A DNA stretch of 17,146 bases from JAKZSU01 sp047517485 (GCA_047517485.1 JAKZSU010000003.1:1-17146); one strand, 5' to 3'. Counted from the stretch's first letter, positions 1-8,335 are shown. The notes: generated by a model from the letters alone, not told the origin. Made by a program: numbers and translations.

Positions 1-50
1 GCTCGGGCGCGCGGTCGCGCTTGCCGGCCTGCGCGAGCCGCGCAGGCCGG
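1..50. repeat. Intergenic repeat copy 1 (cut by window edge) with perfect hairpin
   Basis: Bases 1-40 match 8451-8490 with a single difference (position 28), so this is the right-hand part of the repeat also seen at 8417 and 11624; its left part lies outside the window. It ends in a perfect 11-bp inverted repeat: arm CCGGCCTGCGC (24-34), loop GAGCC, arm GCGCAGGCCGG (40-50). It lies 38 bases beyond the TAA of the TerB-like gene (89-91). No T-run follows the hairpin on the minus strand; on the plus strand it is followed by TTGTATT. A role as terminator, 3'-end stabiliser or mobile palindromic repeat cannot be settled from the sequence. Confidence 0.75.
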
Positions 51-88
51 TTGTATTAATGGGCGTTCCCGCGCTACCGAGGGTGGTT

Positions 89-493
89 TTAGATCGAGCG
101 GTGACGCGCTTTGGCGGCTCGTTCGATCGCCGCCGCCGATAACCGATCGACGTCGAGCCGGTGACGGAGCATTTCGAGAAGGCGAGCCTCCTCCTGCTTG
201 ACCGAACCATCGGCGGCCGCGACATCGCAGGCAACGACATAAGCGGTCTCCCCCAGATGGCCGGGCAGGCCGCTGACGATTTGATCGAGCACGCGCTCGA
301 GACCATCCTCGGCGGACAGCCCGTTGGCGCATTCCTCCGCCTCGCCGGGCAGTCGCGAGAGGTCATATTCTCTGAACGCCGGCAGCGAGTGGACAATCTC
401 GCCGATCTCGGCGAGTTCGCTGTCACTCATATTGCCGTCGGCGGCGGACACCAACACCATGGTGTAAATCAACGCGGATTCGGGTTCGAGCAT
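89..493 (-). CDS. TerB-family (tellurite resistance TerB-like) protein
   Basis: A 134-residue, all-helical, probably cytosolic protein. It contains two copies of an acidic DG-x(3-5)-E element, AADGNMSDSE near residues 17-26 and AADGSVKQEE near 92-101. These are the paired metal-binding loops typical of the TerB/DjlA-like fold. No signal peptide or membrane segment is present. Despite the family name, stand-alone TerB-like proteins usually have no proven tellurite role, and no other ter genes are nearby. The ATG at 491-493 follows a purine-rich GAGAGGG at close spacing. The gene starts 57 bp downstream of the helicase stop on the same strand with no hairpin terminator between them, so the two may be co-transcribed. 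Repeat copy 1 lies just past its stop. The family assignment is firm; the function is unknown. Confidence 0.85.
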   Translation of the reverse strand: MLEPESALIYTMVLVSAADGNMSDSELAEIGEIVHSLPAFREYDLSRLPGEAEECANGLSAEDGLERVLDQIVSGLPGHLGETAYVVACDVAAADGSVKQEEARLLEMLRHRLDVDRLSAAAIERAAKARHRSI

Positions 494-550
494 CGCCCTC
501 TCGCAATTTTTTGTTTGGAGGTCGCATTTATCGGCAACATGCCCGCGCCG

Positions 551-3307
551 TCAACTCGTGATATGCGGGTCGGTTCTCGCGGCAGGCGCGAGAAAGGCGG
601 AAGTTTGCGCCACCGCGTCGGCGAGACCGACCCGCGCGACCTCGACGCCGCCCGGAAAAGCGCCCAACAGACGCGACGGGGTGGCCGAATCGAGGAGTAC
701 GAATACGCCGTGATCGTCGGCGCGTCGGATCAGCCGGCCGAACGCCTGGCGGAGACGCAGGCGAACCATCATGTCGTCATAGGCGCGACCGCCGAATCGG
801 GCGCGCCGGGCGCGATGGAGGATATCCGGGCGCGGCCACGGCACCCGGTCGAAGACGATCAGGCGCAACGCATCGCCGGGCACATCGACACCATCGCGCA
901 ACGCGTCGGTGCCGAGCAGGCAGGCATCGCGTTCGGCGCGGAAAATCTCGACCAGGGTCGCGGTATCCAACCCATCGACATGCTGGGCGAGCAGAATCAG
1001 GCCGGCGTCGTCGAGCGGTTTGGCGATCCGCTGATGAATGCGTCTCAGCCGCCAGATCGCGGTAAACAGGCCGAGCGCACCGCCCCGGCTGGCGGTGAAC
1101 AGCGCGCGATAGGCGGCGGCGACTTGCACCGGATCGTCGCGATTGACGTCGGTCACCACGAACACCTTGGTTTGGGCGCCGTAGTCGAAGGGGGAGGACG
1201 CATCGACGCGCAGCGCCGGCACCGTCAGATGCGCCGCCCCGGTGCGCGTCTCGGCGGCGCGCCAATCGGCATCCGCGTCGCCGGTACCATCGCGCAAGGT
1301 GGCCGAGGTGATCAGCGCGCCCTGGGCCGGGCCGAGGACCGCGGCGGCGAAGGGCTCGGTCGGGTCGGTCCAGTGGCGATACATGCCGACATCGCGCTCA
1401 TGACCGTCGCTGCGTTCGATCGCGAACCAATCGACGAATGCCTCGGGACGTTCGCCGCCGAGCGACTTGAGCATGGCGCGCCACGGTGCCACCAGATCGA
1501 GCCGGCGGCGACGGAGCGAACGGGCGGTGGCATCGAGCCGCACCCGGGTGGAAGTATCGAGGGTGTCCGACTCCTCGTCCAAATACCGCACCAACGCCTG
1601 TTCGAGCTGTTCCAGCGGCTTCGCCAAATCGCCGAGCGCGACGTCGAAGCGGGTGGCGGCATCGAGCAGGCCGTCGACCAGCGGATGGGTATCGGTCTCC
1701 GAGCTATAGCCGCCGCTATCGCCGCGGGTGCGCGCCACGACCTGCTGATGAACGAACGAGAGAAAATGCTCGGCGGCGCCGTCGGGGTGGCGATCGGCAA
1801 CGCGGCGCGGCCAGCCGTCCTTGGGCAGAACGGCGGCGGCGGCGAGCACCGCGTCGAGCGCTTCGGCGGCGCGATCGTCGCCCTCGACGAGATCGCCGGC
1901 ACGACGGCGCAGACCGCGGGCGCGGCCGCGGCGGGTATTCTCGGCGCCACGCAGCCAGCGCCGCAACTCGCGCATCTCGAGGCCGGAAAGATGCACCGCG
2001 AAGGCGCCGTCGGCGGCATCGAACAGATGATGTCCTTCGTCGAACACGTAGCGGGTGGGCAGGTGCGGATCGTTATCGCCGGCGGCGGCGAGTGCCATCA
2101 CCAGCGCGTGGTTGGCGATCACCAGCTCGGCCTGGCGCGCCTTGCGCGACGCGCGTTCGATAAAACAGGTGCGCCAATGGGGGCACGCGGAATAGACGCA
2201 TTCGCCGCGCCGGTCGGTGAGCTCGCGGGTGCGCGCGGGCCCGGTGAGATCGGCGAGCCAGCCGGGAAAGTCGCCGCCGACCATGTCGCCGTCGCGGCTG
2301 GCGCCGATCCAGCGCGCGAGCAGGCCGAGCGCCGCGCCGGGCCCGCCGATACCGGGCAGGGTCCGGTCGCCGAGACGGCCGACCGCTTCATCGAAATTGA
2401 GCAGGCAGAGATAATTCTCGCGGCCCTTGCGGACCACCGCCTTGCGCGCTTTTTCGTCCTTGTCGGGGTAGAGCCGGTCGAGTTCGCGATCGAGTTGCGC
2501 CTGGAGGTTCTTGGTGTAGGTCGAGAGCCACACCGCGCCGCCGTTCTTGTCAACCCAGACGCTGGCCGGCGCGATATAGCCCAGCGTCTTGCCGACTCCG
2601 GTGCCGGCCTCGGCGAGCACCAGGCGCGGCGAATCCTCGCGATCGCGCGGGGCGAAGGCGAAGCTGACCCCAGACGCGTAATCGGCCTGTTGCGGCCGCG
2701 CCTCGGCGCCGGCACCGAGCAACGCCGCGAGACGGGCGCGCGCCTCGTCTGGATCGACCGCGAAATGTCCCGGCGGCGGCTCTGGCGCGTGCTCGGTCCA
2801 TTCGGGCAGGCGGTTCCAGATATCGAAACGCGAGGCGCGCGGCGCCTCACCCAGCGCGAGGCCCACCGCGGCGCCCCAGATCCAGCCCTGATCGGCCATC
2901 CGGCGGGCGATCGCGGCGGCTTCGGCAATCCGCGGATAATCGGCGCGGGCGAGCTCGGCGAGCAAGGTCAGCGCCGCCTCGCGAAGCGCCATCGCCTGAT
3001 CTGCGAGTGCGATCGGCTCGTCGAGCCCGGCGGCGGCGGCAAGCCCGCGCGGCGTCGGCAAACAGCATTGCGCCGGGCGGGTAAAGGCGAACAGCTCGAG
3101 CACATCGTAGGCGGGAAACGGATCGCCGCCGAGGCGCCGCGCCAGCGCCGGCGTATGACAGACCATCGGCGGACCCTGGCGGGCGCGGCCCAAGGCATCC
3201 TTCGGGGACAGCGTTTCCACCGTGCCGTCAGCGTCGAGCCACAGTGCGGTGCCGGCACCGGCGACGAGGAGGGGCACATGCGGCAGCAGAGAACGAGGGT
3301 CCGGCAT
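551..3307 (-). CDS. ATP-dependent DNA helicase, DinG/XPD-type superfamily 2 with Fe-S cluster
   Basis: 918 residues from the chosen start. The N-terminal ~225 residues are not a recognised motif region. The core then shows Walker A AEAGTGVGKT (232-241), four cysteines C301, C370, C375 and C381 placed as in the XPD/DinG [4Fe-4S] domain, a DEAH-variant box DEGHH (423-427), ITSATLRDG (motif III-like) further on, and motif VI QAFGRLIRR (854-862). Family members unwind DNA 5'-3' and remove R-loops or repair intermediates; that role is inherited from the family, not shown here. The frame stays open to an ATG at 3373, but the ATG at 3305-3307 (MPDPRSLL) is preferred: a TATACT box sits 7 bases upstream and the longer version would overlap the lysK promoter. 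There is no Shine-Dalgarno before 3307 (CAGCCCCATG), so the mRNA may be leaderless. The gene diverges from lysK. Confidence 0.9.
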   Translation of the reverse strand: MPDPRSLLPHVPLLVAGAGTALWLDADGTVETLSPKDALGRARQGPPMVCHTPALARRLGGDPFPAYDVLELFAFTRPAQCCLPTPRGLAAAAGLDEPIALADQAMALREAALTLLAELARADYPRIAEAAAIARRMADQGWIWGAAVGLALGEAPRASRFDIWNRLPEWTEHAPEPPPGHFAVDPDEARARLAALLGAGAEARPQQADYASGVSFAFAPRDREDSPRLVLAEAGTGVGKTLGYIAPASVWVDKNGGAVWLSTYTKNLQAQLDRELDRLYPDKDEKARKAVVRKGRENYLCLLNFDEAVGRLGDRTLPGIGGPGAALGLLARWIGASRDGDMVGGDFPGWLADLTGPARTRELTDRRGECVYSACPHWRTCFIERASRKARQAELVIANHALVMALAAAGDNDPHLPTRYVFDEGHHLFDAADGAFAVHLSGLEMRELRRWLRGAENTRRGRARGLRRRAGDLVEGDDRAAEALDAVLAAAAVLPKDGWPRRVADRHPDGAAEHFLSFVHQQVVARTRGDSGGYSSETDTHPLVDGLLDAATRFDVALGDLAKPLEQLEQALVRYLDEESDTLDTSTRVRLDATARSLRRRRLDLVAPWRAMLKSLGGERPEAFVDWFAIERSDGHERDVGMYRHWTDPTEPFAAAVLGPAQGALITSATLRDGTGDADADWRAAETRTGAAHLTVPALRVDASSPFDYGAQTKVFVVTDVNRDDPVQVAAAYRALFTASRGGALGLFTAIWRLRRIHQRIAKPLDDAGLILLAQHVDGLDTATLVEIFRAERDACLLGTDALRDGVDVPGDALRLIVFDRVPWPRPDILHRARRARFGGRAYDDMMVRLRLRQAFGRLIRRADDHGVFVLLDSATPSRLLGAFPGGVEVARVGLADAVAQTSAFLAPAARTDPHITS

Positions 3308-3314
3308 GGGGCTG

Positions 3315-3320
3315 AGTATA
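3315..3320 (-). promoter_or_regulatory. Candidate -10 box of the helicase gene (leaderless promoter)
   Basis: TATACT on the minus strand (5/6 to consensus) ends 7 bases before the ATG at 3307. Transcription would then begin at or within a base or two of the ATG, giving a leaderless mRNA, which fits the absence of a Shine-Dalgarno. No convincing -35 box lies 16-18 bases upstream, so this stays tentative. Confidence 0.4.
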
Positions 3321-3337
3321 GGCCGCGAGCGGGGCGA

Positions 3338-3366
3338 TTGACGAGAGTAGCGCACCACCCTAAAAC
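3338..3366 (+). promoter_or_regulatory. Candidate sigma-70-type promoter of lysK
   Basis: TTGACG (3338-3343, 5/6 to the -35 consensus) and TAAAAC (3361-3366, 4/6 to the -10 consensus) are separated by exactly 17 bases. The transcript would start about 15 bases before the lysK ATG and include its GGGAG ribosome binding site (3376-3380). The region is shared with the divergent helicase gene. Confidence 0.5.
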
Positions 3367-3388
3367 CGCCCATTCGGGAGAAAGAATA

Positions 3389-4978
3389 ATGACGGATATG
3401 CGTGAGGACGCGCTACACAGCAAAGCTTGGCCCTTGGTTGAGGCACGGCGCTTAATCGACCGCGTGGGCGGCACCACCCCGGACAAGGGGTATGTGTTGT
3501 TCGAGACCGGCTATGGGCCGTCGGGGTTGCCGCATATCGGCACCTTCGGCGAGGTCGCGCGGACCACCATGGTGCGCCGCGCCTTCGCCCAGATCTCCGA
3601 CCTGCCGACCCGCTTGTTCGCGTTCTCCGATGACATGGACGGCTTGCGCAAGGTACCCGACAATCTGCCCAACCAGGACATGCTGGCGCGGCATCTCGAC
3701 AAGCCGCTCACCGCCATCCCCGACCCGTTCGGCACCCACGAGAGCTTTGCCCATCACAATAATGCGCGGCTGCGGGCGTTTCTCGACGACTTTGGGTTCG
3801 AATACGAGTTCAAGAGCTCGACAGAGTGCTATCGCGCCGGCGAATTCGACGCCACCCTGCGCCTGGTACTGGCGCATTACGACGCGGTGATGGACGTGAT
3901 TCTGCCGACGCTGGGGCCCGAGCGCCGCGCCACCTACAGCCCGTTCCTGCCGATCTGTCCGACCACCGGCCGAGTCTTGCAGGTGCCCGTGATCGCCCGC
4001 GACCGGGACGCCGGCACGATTAGGTATAGAGGCGAGGATGGCAAGACCGTGGAAACGCCGATCACCGGCGGCGCGTGCAAGCTGCAGTGGAAGGCGGATT
4101 GGGCGATGCGCTGGGTGGCGCTCGACGTCGACTATGAAATGTCGGGCAAGGATCTGATCCCGTCGGTGCAGCTGTCGAGCCGGATTTGCCGTATTCTCGG
4201 CGGCATCCCGCCGGAGAACCTCACCTACGAGCTGTTCCTCGACGAACAGGGCCAAAAGATTTCTAAGTCGAAGGGCAACGGGCTGACCATCGAGGAATGG
4301 CTGACCTATGGCTCGCGCGAAAGCCTGGGGCTCTACATGTTCCAAAGCCCGCGCAAGGCGAAGCGGCTCTATTTCGACGTCATCCCGCGCCAGGTTGACG
4401 ATTATCTTAGCCATCTATCCAAGTACGCTGATCAGGACTCCGACAAGCAGTTGATGAACCCGGTGTGGCATATCCACGACGGCGCGCCGCCGGCCGCCGA
4501 CGTGCCGCTCGGTTTCAATATTCTGCTCAATCTGGCGAGCGTGTGTAACACCCAGGACAAGGCGGTGCTGTGGGGCTTTATCAGCCGCTACGCGCCGCGC
4601 GCGACGCCCGAGAGCAACCCGATGCTCGACGAACTGGTCGGCTATGCGGCGAATTATTACCGCGACTTCGTCAAACCAGAAAAAGACTACCGAACCGCGA
4701 GCGAAGCCGAGCGCGTGGCTTTGCGCGACCTGGTCGACACCCTGCGCGCGCTGCCCTCGGATTCGGCAGCGGAGGCGATCCAGACCGAGGTCTATGAGGT
4801 CGGCAAACGCCACGATTTCGCCGACCTGCGCGCCTGGTTCAAGGCGCTCTACGAAATCCTTCTCGGCCAGGAGCAAGGCCCGCGCATGGGCTCGTTCATC
4901 GCACTCTACGGCATCAACGAGACCATCGCGCTGATCGAACGCGCTCTGGCGGGAGAGGATTTGGCCGGCGCGGCGTGA
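3389..4978 (+). CDS. lysK: Lysyl-tRNA synthetase, class I (archaeal type)
   Basis: 529 residues; attaches lysine to tRNA-Lys in the cytosol. The Rossmann-fold class I signatures are present: HIGT (49-52, within GPSGLPHIGTFGE) and KISKS (290-294, followed by KGNG). Full sequence character and length match the class I LysRS family, which is unrelated to the class II LysS/LysU enzymes and is the usual LysRS in many alphaproteobacteria. The ATG at 3389 is supported by GGGAG 8 bases upstream. The frame stays open far upstream (to 161), but that stretch is antisense to the helicase and TerB genes and is not coding. The stop TGA (4976-4978) abuts the stop of the convergent FAD dehydrogenase: the hexamer TGATCA supplies both stops. 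Confidence 0.96.
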   Translation: MTDMREDALHSKAWPLVEARRLIDRVGGTTPDKGYVLFETGYGPSGLPHIGTFGEVARTTMVRRAFAQISDLPTRLFAFSDDMDGLRKVPDNLPNQDMLARHLDKPLTAIPDPFGTHESFAHHNNARLRAFLDDFGFEYEFKSSTECYRAGEFDATLRLVLAHYDAVMDVILPTLGPERRATYSPFLPICPTTGRVLQVPVIARDRDAGTIRYRGEDGKTVETPITGGACKLQWKADWAMRWVALDVDYEMSGKDLIPSVQLSSRICRILGGIPPENLTYELFLDEQGQKISKSKGNGLTIEEWLTYGSRESLGLYMFQSPRKAKRLYFDVIPRQVDDYLSHLSKYADQDSDKQLMNPVWHIHDGAPPAADVPLGFNILLNLASVCNTQDKAVLWGFISRYAPRATPESNPMLDELVGYAANYYRDFVKPEKDYRTASEAERVALRDLVDTLRALPSDSAAEAIQTEVYEVGKRHDFADLRAWFKALYEILLGQEQGPRMGSFIALYGINETIALIERALAGEDLAGAA

Positions 4979-6241
4979 TCAGGCGAAACGTTCGGCGGCA
5001 AACGGGGTGACGTCGAATGACGCGGTGCGGCCGGCCGCGAGATCGGCGATTGCGCGCCCCGTCGCCGGGCCGGTGGTGAGCCCGAGATGGCCGTGGCCGA
5101 AAGCGAGATAGGCGTTGTCGGCTGCCGGCGCGCGCCCGATCACCGGCATCGAGTCCGGAGTCGCCGGGCGATGACCCATCCAAGATGTATGCGAGTCGGC
5201 GGTGAGCTCGGGGAACAGGGTGCGGCCGCGCTCGATTAGTGCGGCGTGCCGCGCGGGGTTCGGCGGCGCGTCGAGGCCGGCGAACTCGGCGGTACCGGCG
5301 ATGCGCAGACCCGGGGTCATCGGGGTGAGGCTCATGCGATGATCGCCCGCCAGAACCGGCATCGGTACCTCGACGCCGGGCGCCGGCAAGGTGACGTGGT
5401 AGCCGCGTTCGGTATCGAGCGGTATGCGGGCGCCGAGGTCGGCCGCGAGGCCGCGCGACCAGGCCCCGGCGGCGAGCACCACCAGATCGGCCGGCCGATC
5501 GCCATTCTCGGTGCGCACCGCGGCGACCCGCCGATCGTTGACAGTGAATCCGTTTACTTTCGTGCGCGCGATCTTGCCACCCTCGGCCTGGAAGTGGCGG
5601 GCATAGGCCTGGACCACGGCGAACGGATCGAGGACGTGGCCGCAATCGGGATAGAGCACGCCAAATTCGAGGTCTTTGCCGAGCGCCGGCACCAGCTGGC
5701 GGATCTCGGGCCCGTCGAGTTCCTCGGCGCGCACGCCCCAGCCGCGCTTGACCGCGAGCTCTTTGCGAACCGAAGGTTTGGCGCGGCGATAGACCGCGAG
5801 CCAGCCTTGCTGGCGCAGCAGGTCTTCGGCGCCGATGGCGGCGAGCAGGGCGCGGTGGGCGGCCATCGAGTCGCCGAGCAGGCCGGACATGGCGCGGCAG
5901 GTCTCGACCACGCGGCGCGGGCGCGAGGCCTTGAGAAAGCGAATCAGCCACGGTGTGAGGCGTGGCAGATGGCGCCACCTGATCGAGACCGTCCAGGTGG
6001 GATCGAACAGCATGCGCGGAATCTCCGCGAGCAGGCCGGCGGAAAACGGCGGCATGACCTGATTGACCGCTACGATGCCGGCATTGCCGAACGAGCACCC
6101 CTCGCCGGGCGCGCGCGGGTCGCAAACCAGGACCGACCAGCCGTCGCGTTGCAGCCATAGTGCGCTCGCCATGCCGACCACCCCGGCGCCGACGACCACG
6201 GCGCGGCCCCTCGGGGGCGCGGATTTGGCGGCGGTGCTCAT
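4979..6241 (-). CDS. DadA-family FAD-dependent D-amino-acid dehydrogenase
   Basis: 420 residues. The N-terminal FAD-binding Rossmann motif is GAGVVG (18-23) in AVVVGAGVVGMASALWLQ, followed by CSFGNAG, the usual flavin contact region of DAO/DadA proteins. A C-terminal GHGHLGLTTGPATGR segment is the family's second FAD-contact element. DadA oxidises D-amino acids to 2-oxo acids and ammonia and passes electrons to the respiratory chain; the substrate here is not deducible because the family has many paralogues. There is no alanine racemase gene beside it. The ATG at 6239-6241 has only a weak, A-rich upstream region (GAAAGAAAACCG). It diverges from the 2-hydroxyacid dehydrogenase gene across an 81-bp spacer, so the two may share regulation, and it converges on lysK with zero spacing. 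Confident as a DadA-type flavoprotein; another amino-acid or amine substrate is possible. Confidence 0.87.
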   Translation of the reverse strand: MSTAAKSAPPRGRAVVVGAGVVGMASALWLQRDGWSVLVCDPRAPGEGCSFGNAGIVAVNQVMPPFSAGLLAEIPRMLFDPTWTVSIRWRHLPRLTPWLIRFLKASRPRRVVETCRAMSGLLGDSMAAHRALLAAIGAEDLLRQQGWLAVYRRAKPSVRKELAVKRGWGVRAEELDGPEIRQLVPALGKDLEFGVLYPDCGHVLDPFAVVQAYARHFQAEGGKIARTKVNGFTVNDRRVAAVRTENGDRPADLVVLAAGAWSRGLAADLGARIPLDTERGYHVTLPAPGVEVPMPVLAGDHRMSLTPMTPGLRIAGTAEFAGLDAPPNPARHAALIERGRTLFPELTADSHTSWMGHRPATPDSMPVIGRAPAADNAYLAFGHGHLGLTTGPATGRAIADLAAGRTASFDVTPFAAERFA

Positions 6242-6289
6242 CGGTTTTCTTTCAATAGCGTGGGCATTTGCTATCTTTCGTGGTGCGAA

Positions 6290-6305
6290 TGAATTTAGTC
6301 ATTGT
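6290..6305. promoter_or_regulatory. Small dyad in the divergent dehydrogenase spacer
   Basis: The 81-bp spacer 6242-6322 is AT-richer than the surroundings and holds the dyad AATGA-N6-TCATT just upstream of the TTG start at 6323. It could be an operator serving either or both divergent genes. Arms of five bases are weak evidence, and I see no clean -35/-10 pair here. Confidence 0.2.
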
Positions 6306-6322
6306 AAACAGCGGGGGCAAAA

Positions 6323-7288
6323 TTGTCAGAGCGCGTCACCATCGTCGTTCCGGGCGACGACCCACAACAAATCGCCGGTTCGCCGAACCTCGAACGACTG
6401 GCGCCCCATGGCGACGTGGTTGTGTTCGATACCCGGCCAGCGACTGCCGAAGAGAAAATCGAACGGGTCAAGGATGCCGCGATCATTATCAATTCGCGCG
6501 GCGCGGTGACCTGGCGCGAGGCGGAGCTGCGCGCCTTGCCGAAATTGCGGATGATCGCGACGTGCTCGACCGGCACCGACATGGTCGATCTCGATGTCGC
6601 CAAGGCGCTCGGCGTGGTGGTCTCCAACCAACCGGGCCGCACCGCGCCGGCGGTGGCCGAGCATCTTTTCGCGCTGATGTTCGCGGTCGCCAAACGCGCC
6701 GCGTTCCAGACCGCCGAGGTCAAGGCCGGGCGTTGGACAATCCTGTTAAACGTGATGCTCCAGGGCAAGGTGCTGGGGGTGATCGGCACCGGCGCGGTCG
6801 GGGCTGAATTGGCCCGGCTGGCGCGCGCCATCGGCATGGAGGTGATCGCCTGGACCTATAATCCGTCGCCCGAGCGCGGCGAGCGGCTCGGCGTCCGCTT
6901 CGTCGAGCTCGACGAGCTGCTGCGGACCGCCGACGTGGTGAGTTTGAATGTCAAGTTGACCGACGATTCGCGTCACCTGATCGGGGCGCGGGAATTGGCT
7001 CTGATGAAGAATGACGCGATCCTGATCAATGGCGCGCGCGGCGATGTCGTGGACATGGCGGCGTTGGTCGGCGCGCTAGAGGCGGGACAACTTCACGGCG
7101 CGGGGCTCGATGTGTATCCGCTCGAACCGGTGGCCGCCGACGACCCGATCCTCGGCTGCGAACAGGTCGTACTCACGCCGCATGCGGCGGACTGGACCGC
7201 CGAGGCGATCGAATTGCTCAACCAAGGCGCGGTGGACAATGTGATCGCCTTTCTCGAAGGCCGGGCACGGAACAACGTGGCGATCTAG
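6323..7288 (+). CDS. D-2-hydroxyacid dehydrogenase (phosphoglycerate dehydrogenase-like)
   Basis: 321 residues; NAD(P)-dependent interconversion of a 2-oxo acid and a D-2-hydroxy acid. The nucleotide-binding motif GTGAVG is at 155-160. The catalytic triad expected in the family is visible: Arg239 in NGARG, Glu268 in LDVYPLEP and His287 in LTPHAAD. It lacks the C-terminal ACT domain of long SerA enzymes, so its length fits the short catalytic-only subgroup (glyoxylate/hydroxypyruvate reductase or PGDH-like). Exact substrate is unknown. The start is a TTG at 6323 preceded by GGGGG at 5 bases; an in-frame TAA at 6305-6307 rules out anything longer, and no ATG occurs before the conserved N-terminal strand. 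Its TAG stop shares CTAG (7285-7288) with the stop of the convergent acetyltransferase. Confidence 0.9.
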   Translation: MSERVTIVVPGDDPQQIAGSPNLERLAPHGDVVVFDTRPATAEEKIERVKDAAIIINSRGAVTWREAELRALPKLRMIATCSTGTDMVDLDVAKALGVVVSNQPGRTAPAVAEHLFALMFAVAKRAAFQTAEVKAGRWTILLNVMLQGKVLGVIGTGAVGAELARLARAIGMEVIAWTYNPSPERGERLGVRFVELDELLRTADVVSLNVKLTDDSRHLIGARELALMKNDAILINGARGDVVDMAALVGALEAGQLHGAGLDVYPLEPVAADDPILGCEQVVLTPHAADWTAEAIELLNQGAVDNVIAFLEGRARNNVAI

Positions 7289-7734
7289 CGCAAGACGTGG
7301 GTGTATTTGATGAACGGCGTCACGGTGCCGATGCGGTCGTAGAGCTGGCGCGCGGTGTCGTTGAAGTGTTGGGTCAGCCAGTAGACCGTGCTCGCGTCGC
7401 GTTGCCGCGCCGCCTCATAGACCGCCTCGATCAGCGCGCGGCCAACCCCGCCGCCGCGTTGGGCGGCATCGACGAACAGGTCCTGCAGATAGCAATAGTC
7501 GCCGATCGTCCAGCATGAGCGGTGGAACAGGTAATGGACGATACCCACTAAGGCGCCATCGTCATCGACAGCGCAGAAGCCATTGGGATCCTCGCCGTCG
7601 AGCATCAAGCGCGACCAGGTGTGGTCGGTGATCTCGGGCGCGAGATTGGTTTCGTAGAATTCGAGGTAGCCTTGCCATAGTGGTTCCCAGGCGTCGCGGT
7701 CGGCGGAGCTAAGCGCACGAATGGTGATGTTCAT
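7285..7734 (-). CDS. GNAT-family N-acetyltransferase
   Basis: 149 residues, a single GNAT domain that transfers an acetyl group from acetyl-CoA to an amine of unknown identity. The acetyl-CoA pyrophosphate loop is QRGGGVGRAL, after the beta4 strand CYLQDLFVD, and the C-terminal part (NDTARQLYDRIG) is the usual motif B. The ATG at 7732-7734 is preceded by a strong GGGGGGAA about 6 bases away. The frame continues upstream past this start, but that stretch overlaps the lipoprotein gene in another frame. The gene lies 13 bp downstream of the lipoprotein stop and is likely co-transcribed with it. Its stop overlaps that of the convergent dehydrogenase within CTAG. Confidence 0.9.
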   Translation of the reverse strand: MNITIRALSSADRDAWEPLWQGYLEFYETNLAPEITDHTWSRLMLDGEDPNGFCAVDDDGALVGIVHYLFHRSCWTIGDYCYLQDLFVDAAQRGGGVGRALIEAVYEAARQRDASTVYWLTQHFNDTARQLYDRIGTVTPFIKYTHVLR

Positions 7735-7747
7735 GGGCGCTTCCCCC

Positions 7748-8335
7748 CTACCGCACCAAATGCGCCGCGAAATGCTGGCGCAGGTTTTCGCCGAGCACTT
7801 TGTCGAGCGCGCGCGCGAGGTCTTCCGACATTTGGAAGAGGATTTCCTGGCGCTCGAGAAGCGTTGCGTTCTCGGGCAGGGTGCGGACCTGTTCGGCGGC
7901 GCCCTCGACGGTGGCGCGGACGGCGCCGGTGGCGTCGACGAGTTGGATCCGCATCGCCGCGCGGCCGTTGAAGCGGAACGCCTGCTCGGTCTGGAAACTG
8001 GTCTCGACGGTCTGGTTGGTCGCGAGCTCGGTCTCGACAATGCTGGCGTCGGTAATCGTCGCGCGGACGTAACCGGGACCGCCGGCGGCTTCGAGGCGTT
8101 GCTCGGCCCAGCGGCGCAGCAGAATGCTCGGCGCGACCGGCGATTCATGCTCGACATTGGGGGCGCGCAGGGGCGGCACATAGGCCTCGACAATCTCGAC
8201 AGTCTCGGCCGTGATCCGGAACGGTGGTTCGGTACGGAAGGTGATCTCGGGAAAATGCGGCGGCGCCGGCGCCGGCGTGCAAGCGACGGCGAAAAGGCAA
8301 AACAGCGCTAGGGCCAAGCGGGAACGAAGGAACAT
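7748..8335 (-). CDS. Predicted lipoprotein of unknown function
   Basis: 195 residues. The N-terminus MFLRSRLALALFCLFAVAC is a lipoprotein signal: two arginines, a hydrophobic core, then AVAC with Cys19 as the probable lipidation site. The remaining ~175 residues are soluble and presumably periplasmic, with alternating strands and a helical C-terminus rich in charged residues. I do not recognise the family. The ATG at 8333-8335 is supported by GAGG 6 bases upstream; longer in-frame starts would remove the signal peptide from the N-terminus and run into hslO. It sits downstream of the arg operon and repeat copy 2, with its own candidate promoter (8369-8397), and upstream of the GNAT gene. Exported-lipoprotein status is well supported; the function is not. 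Confidence 0.8.
   Translation of the reverse strand: MFLRSRLALALFCLFAVACTPAPAPPHFPEITFRTEPPFRITAETVEIVEAYVPPLRAPNVEHESPVAPSILLRRWAEQRLEAAGGPGYVRATITDASIVETELATNQTVETSFQTEQAFRFNGRAAMRIQLVDATGAVRATVEGAAEQVRTLPENATLLERQEILFQMSEDLARALDKVLGENLRQHFAAHLVR

Noticed and set aside
24..50. Repeat hairpin as a standard rho-independent terminator of the TerB-like gene
   Set aside because: In the minus-strand direction the stem is followed by CAAGCGCGACC, with no U-tract. A T-rich stretch exists only on the plus-strand side, so I kept it as a repeat hairpin rather than a terminator.
161..3388. A plus-strand frame open for over 1000 codons and continuous with lysK
   Set aside because: It is exactly antisense to the TerB-like and helicase genes, whose products have clear family motifs. 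The antisense translation has no domain, and lysK has its own promoter, ribosome binding site and family-typical N-terminus at 3389. High GC explains the lack of stops.
3452..4414. A 320-codon minus-strand frame inside lysK
   Set aside because: It is antisense to a confidently identified synthetase and has no recognisable motif or ribosome binding site.
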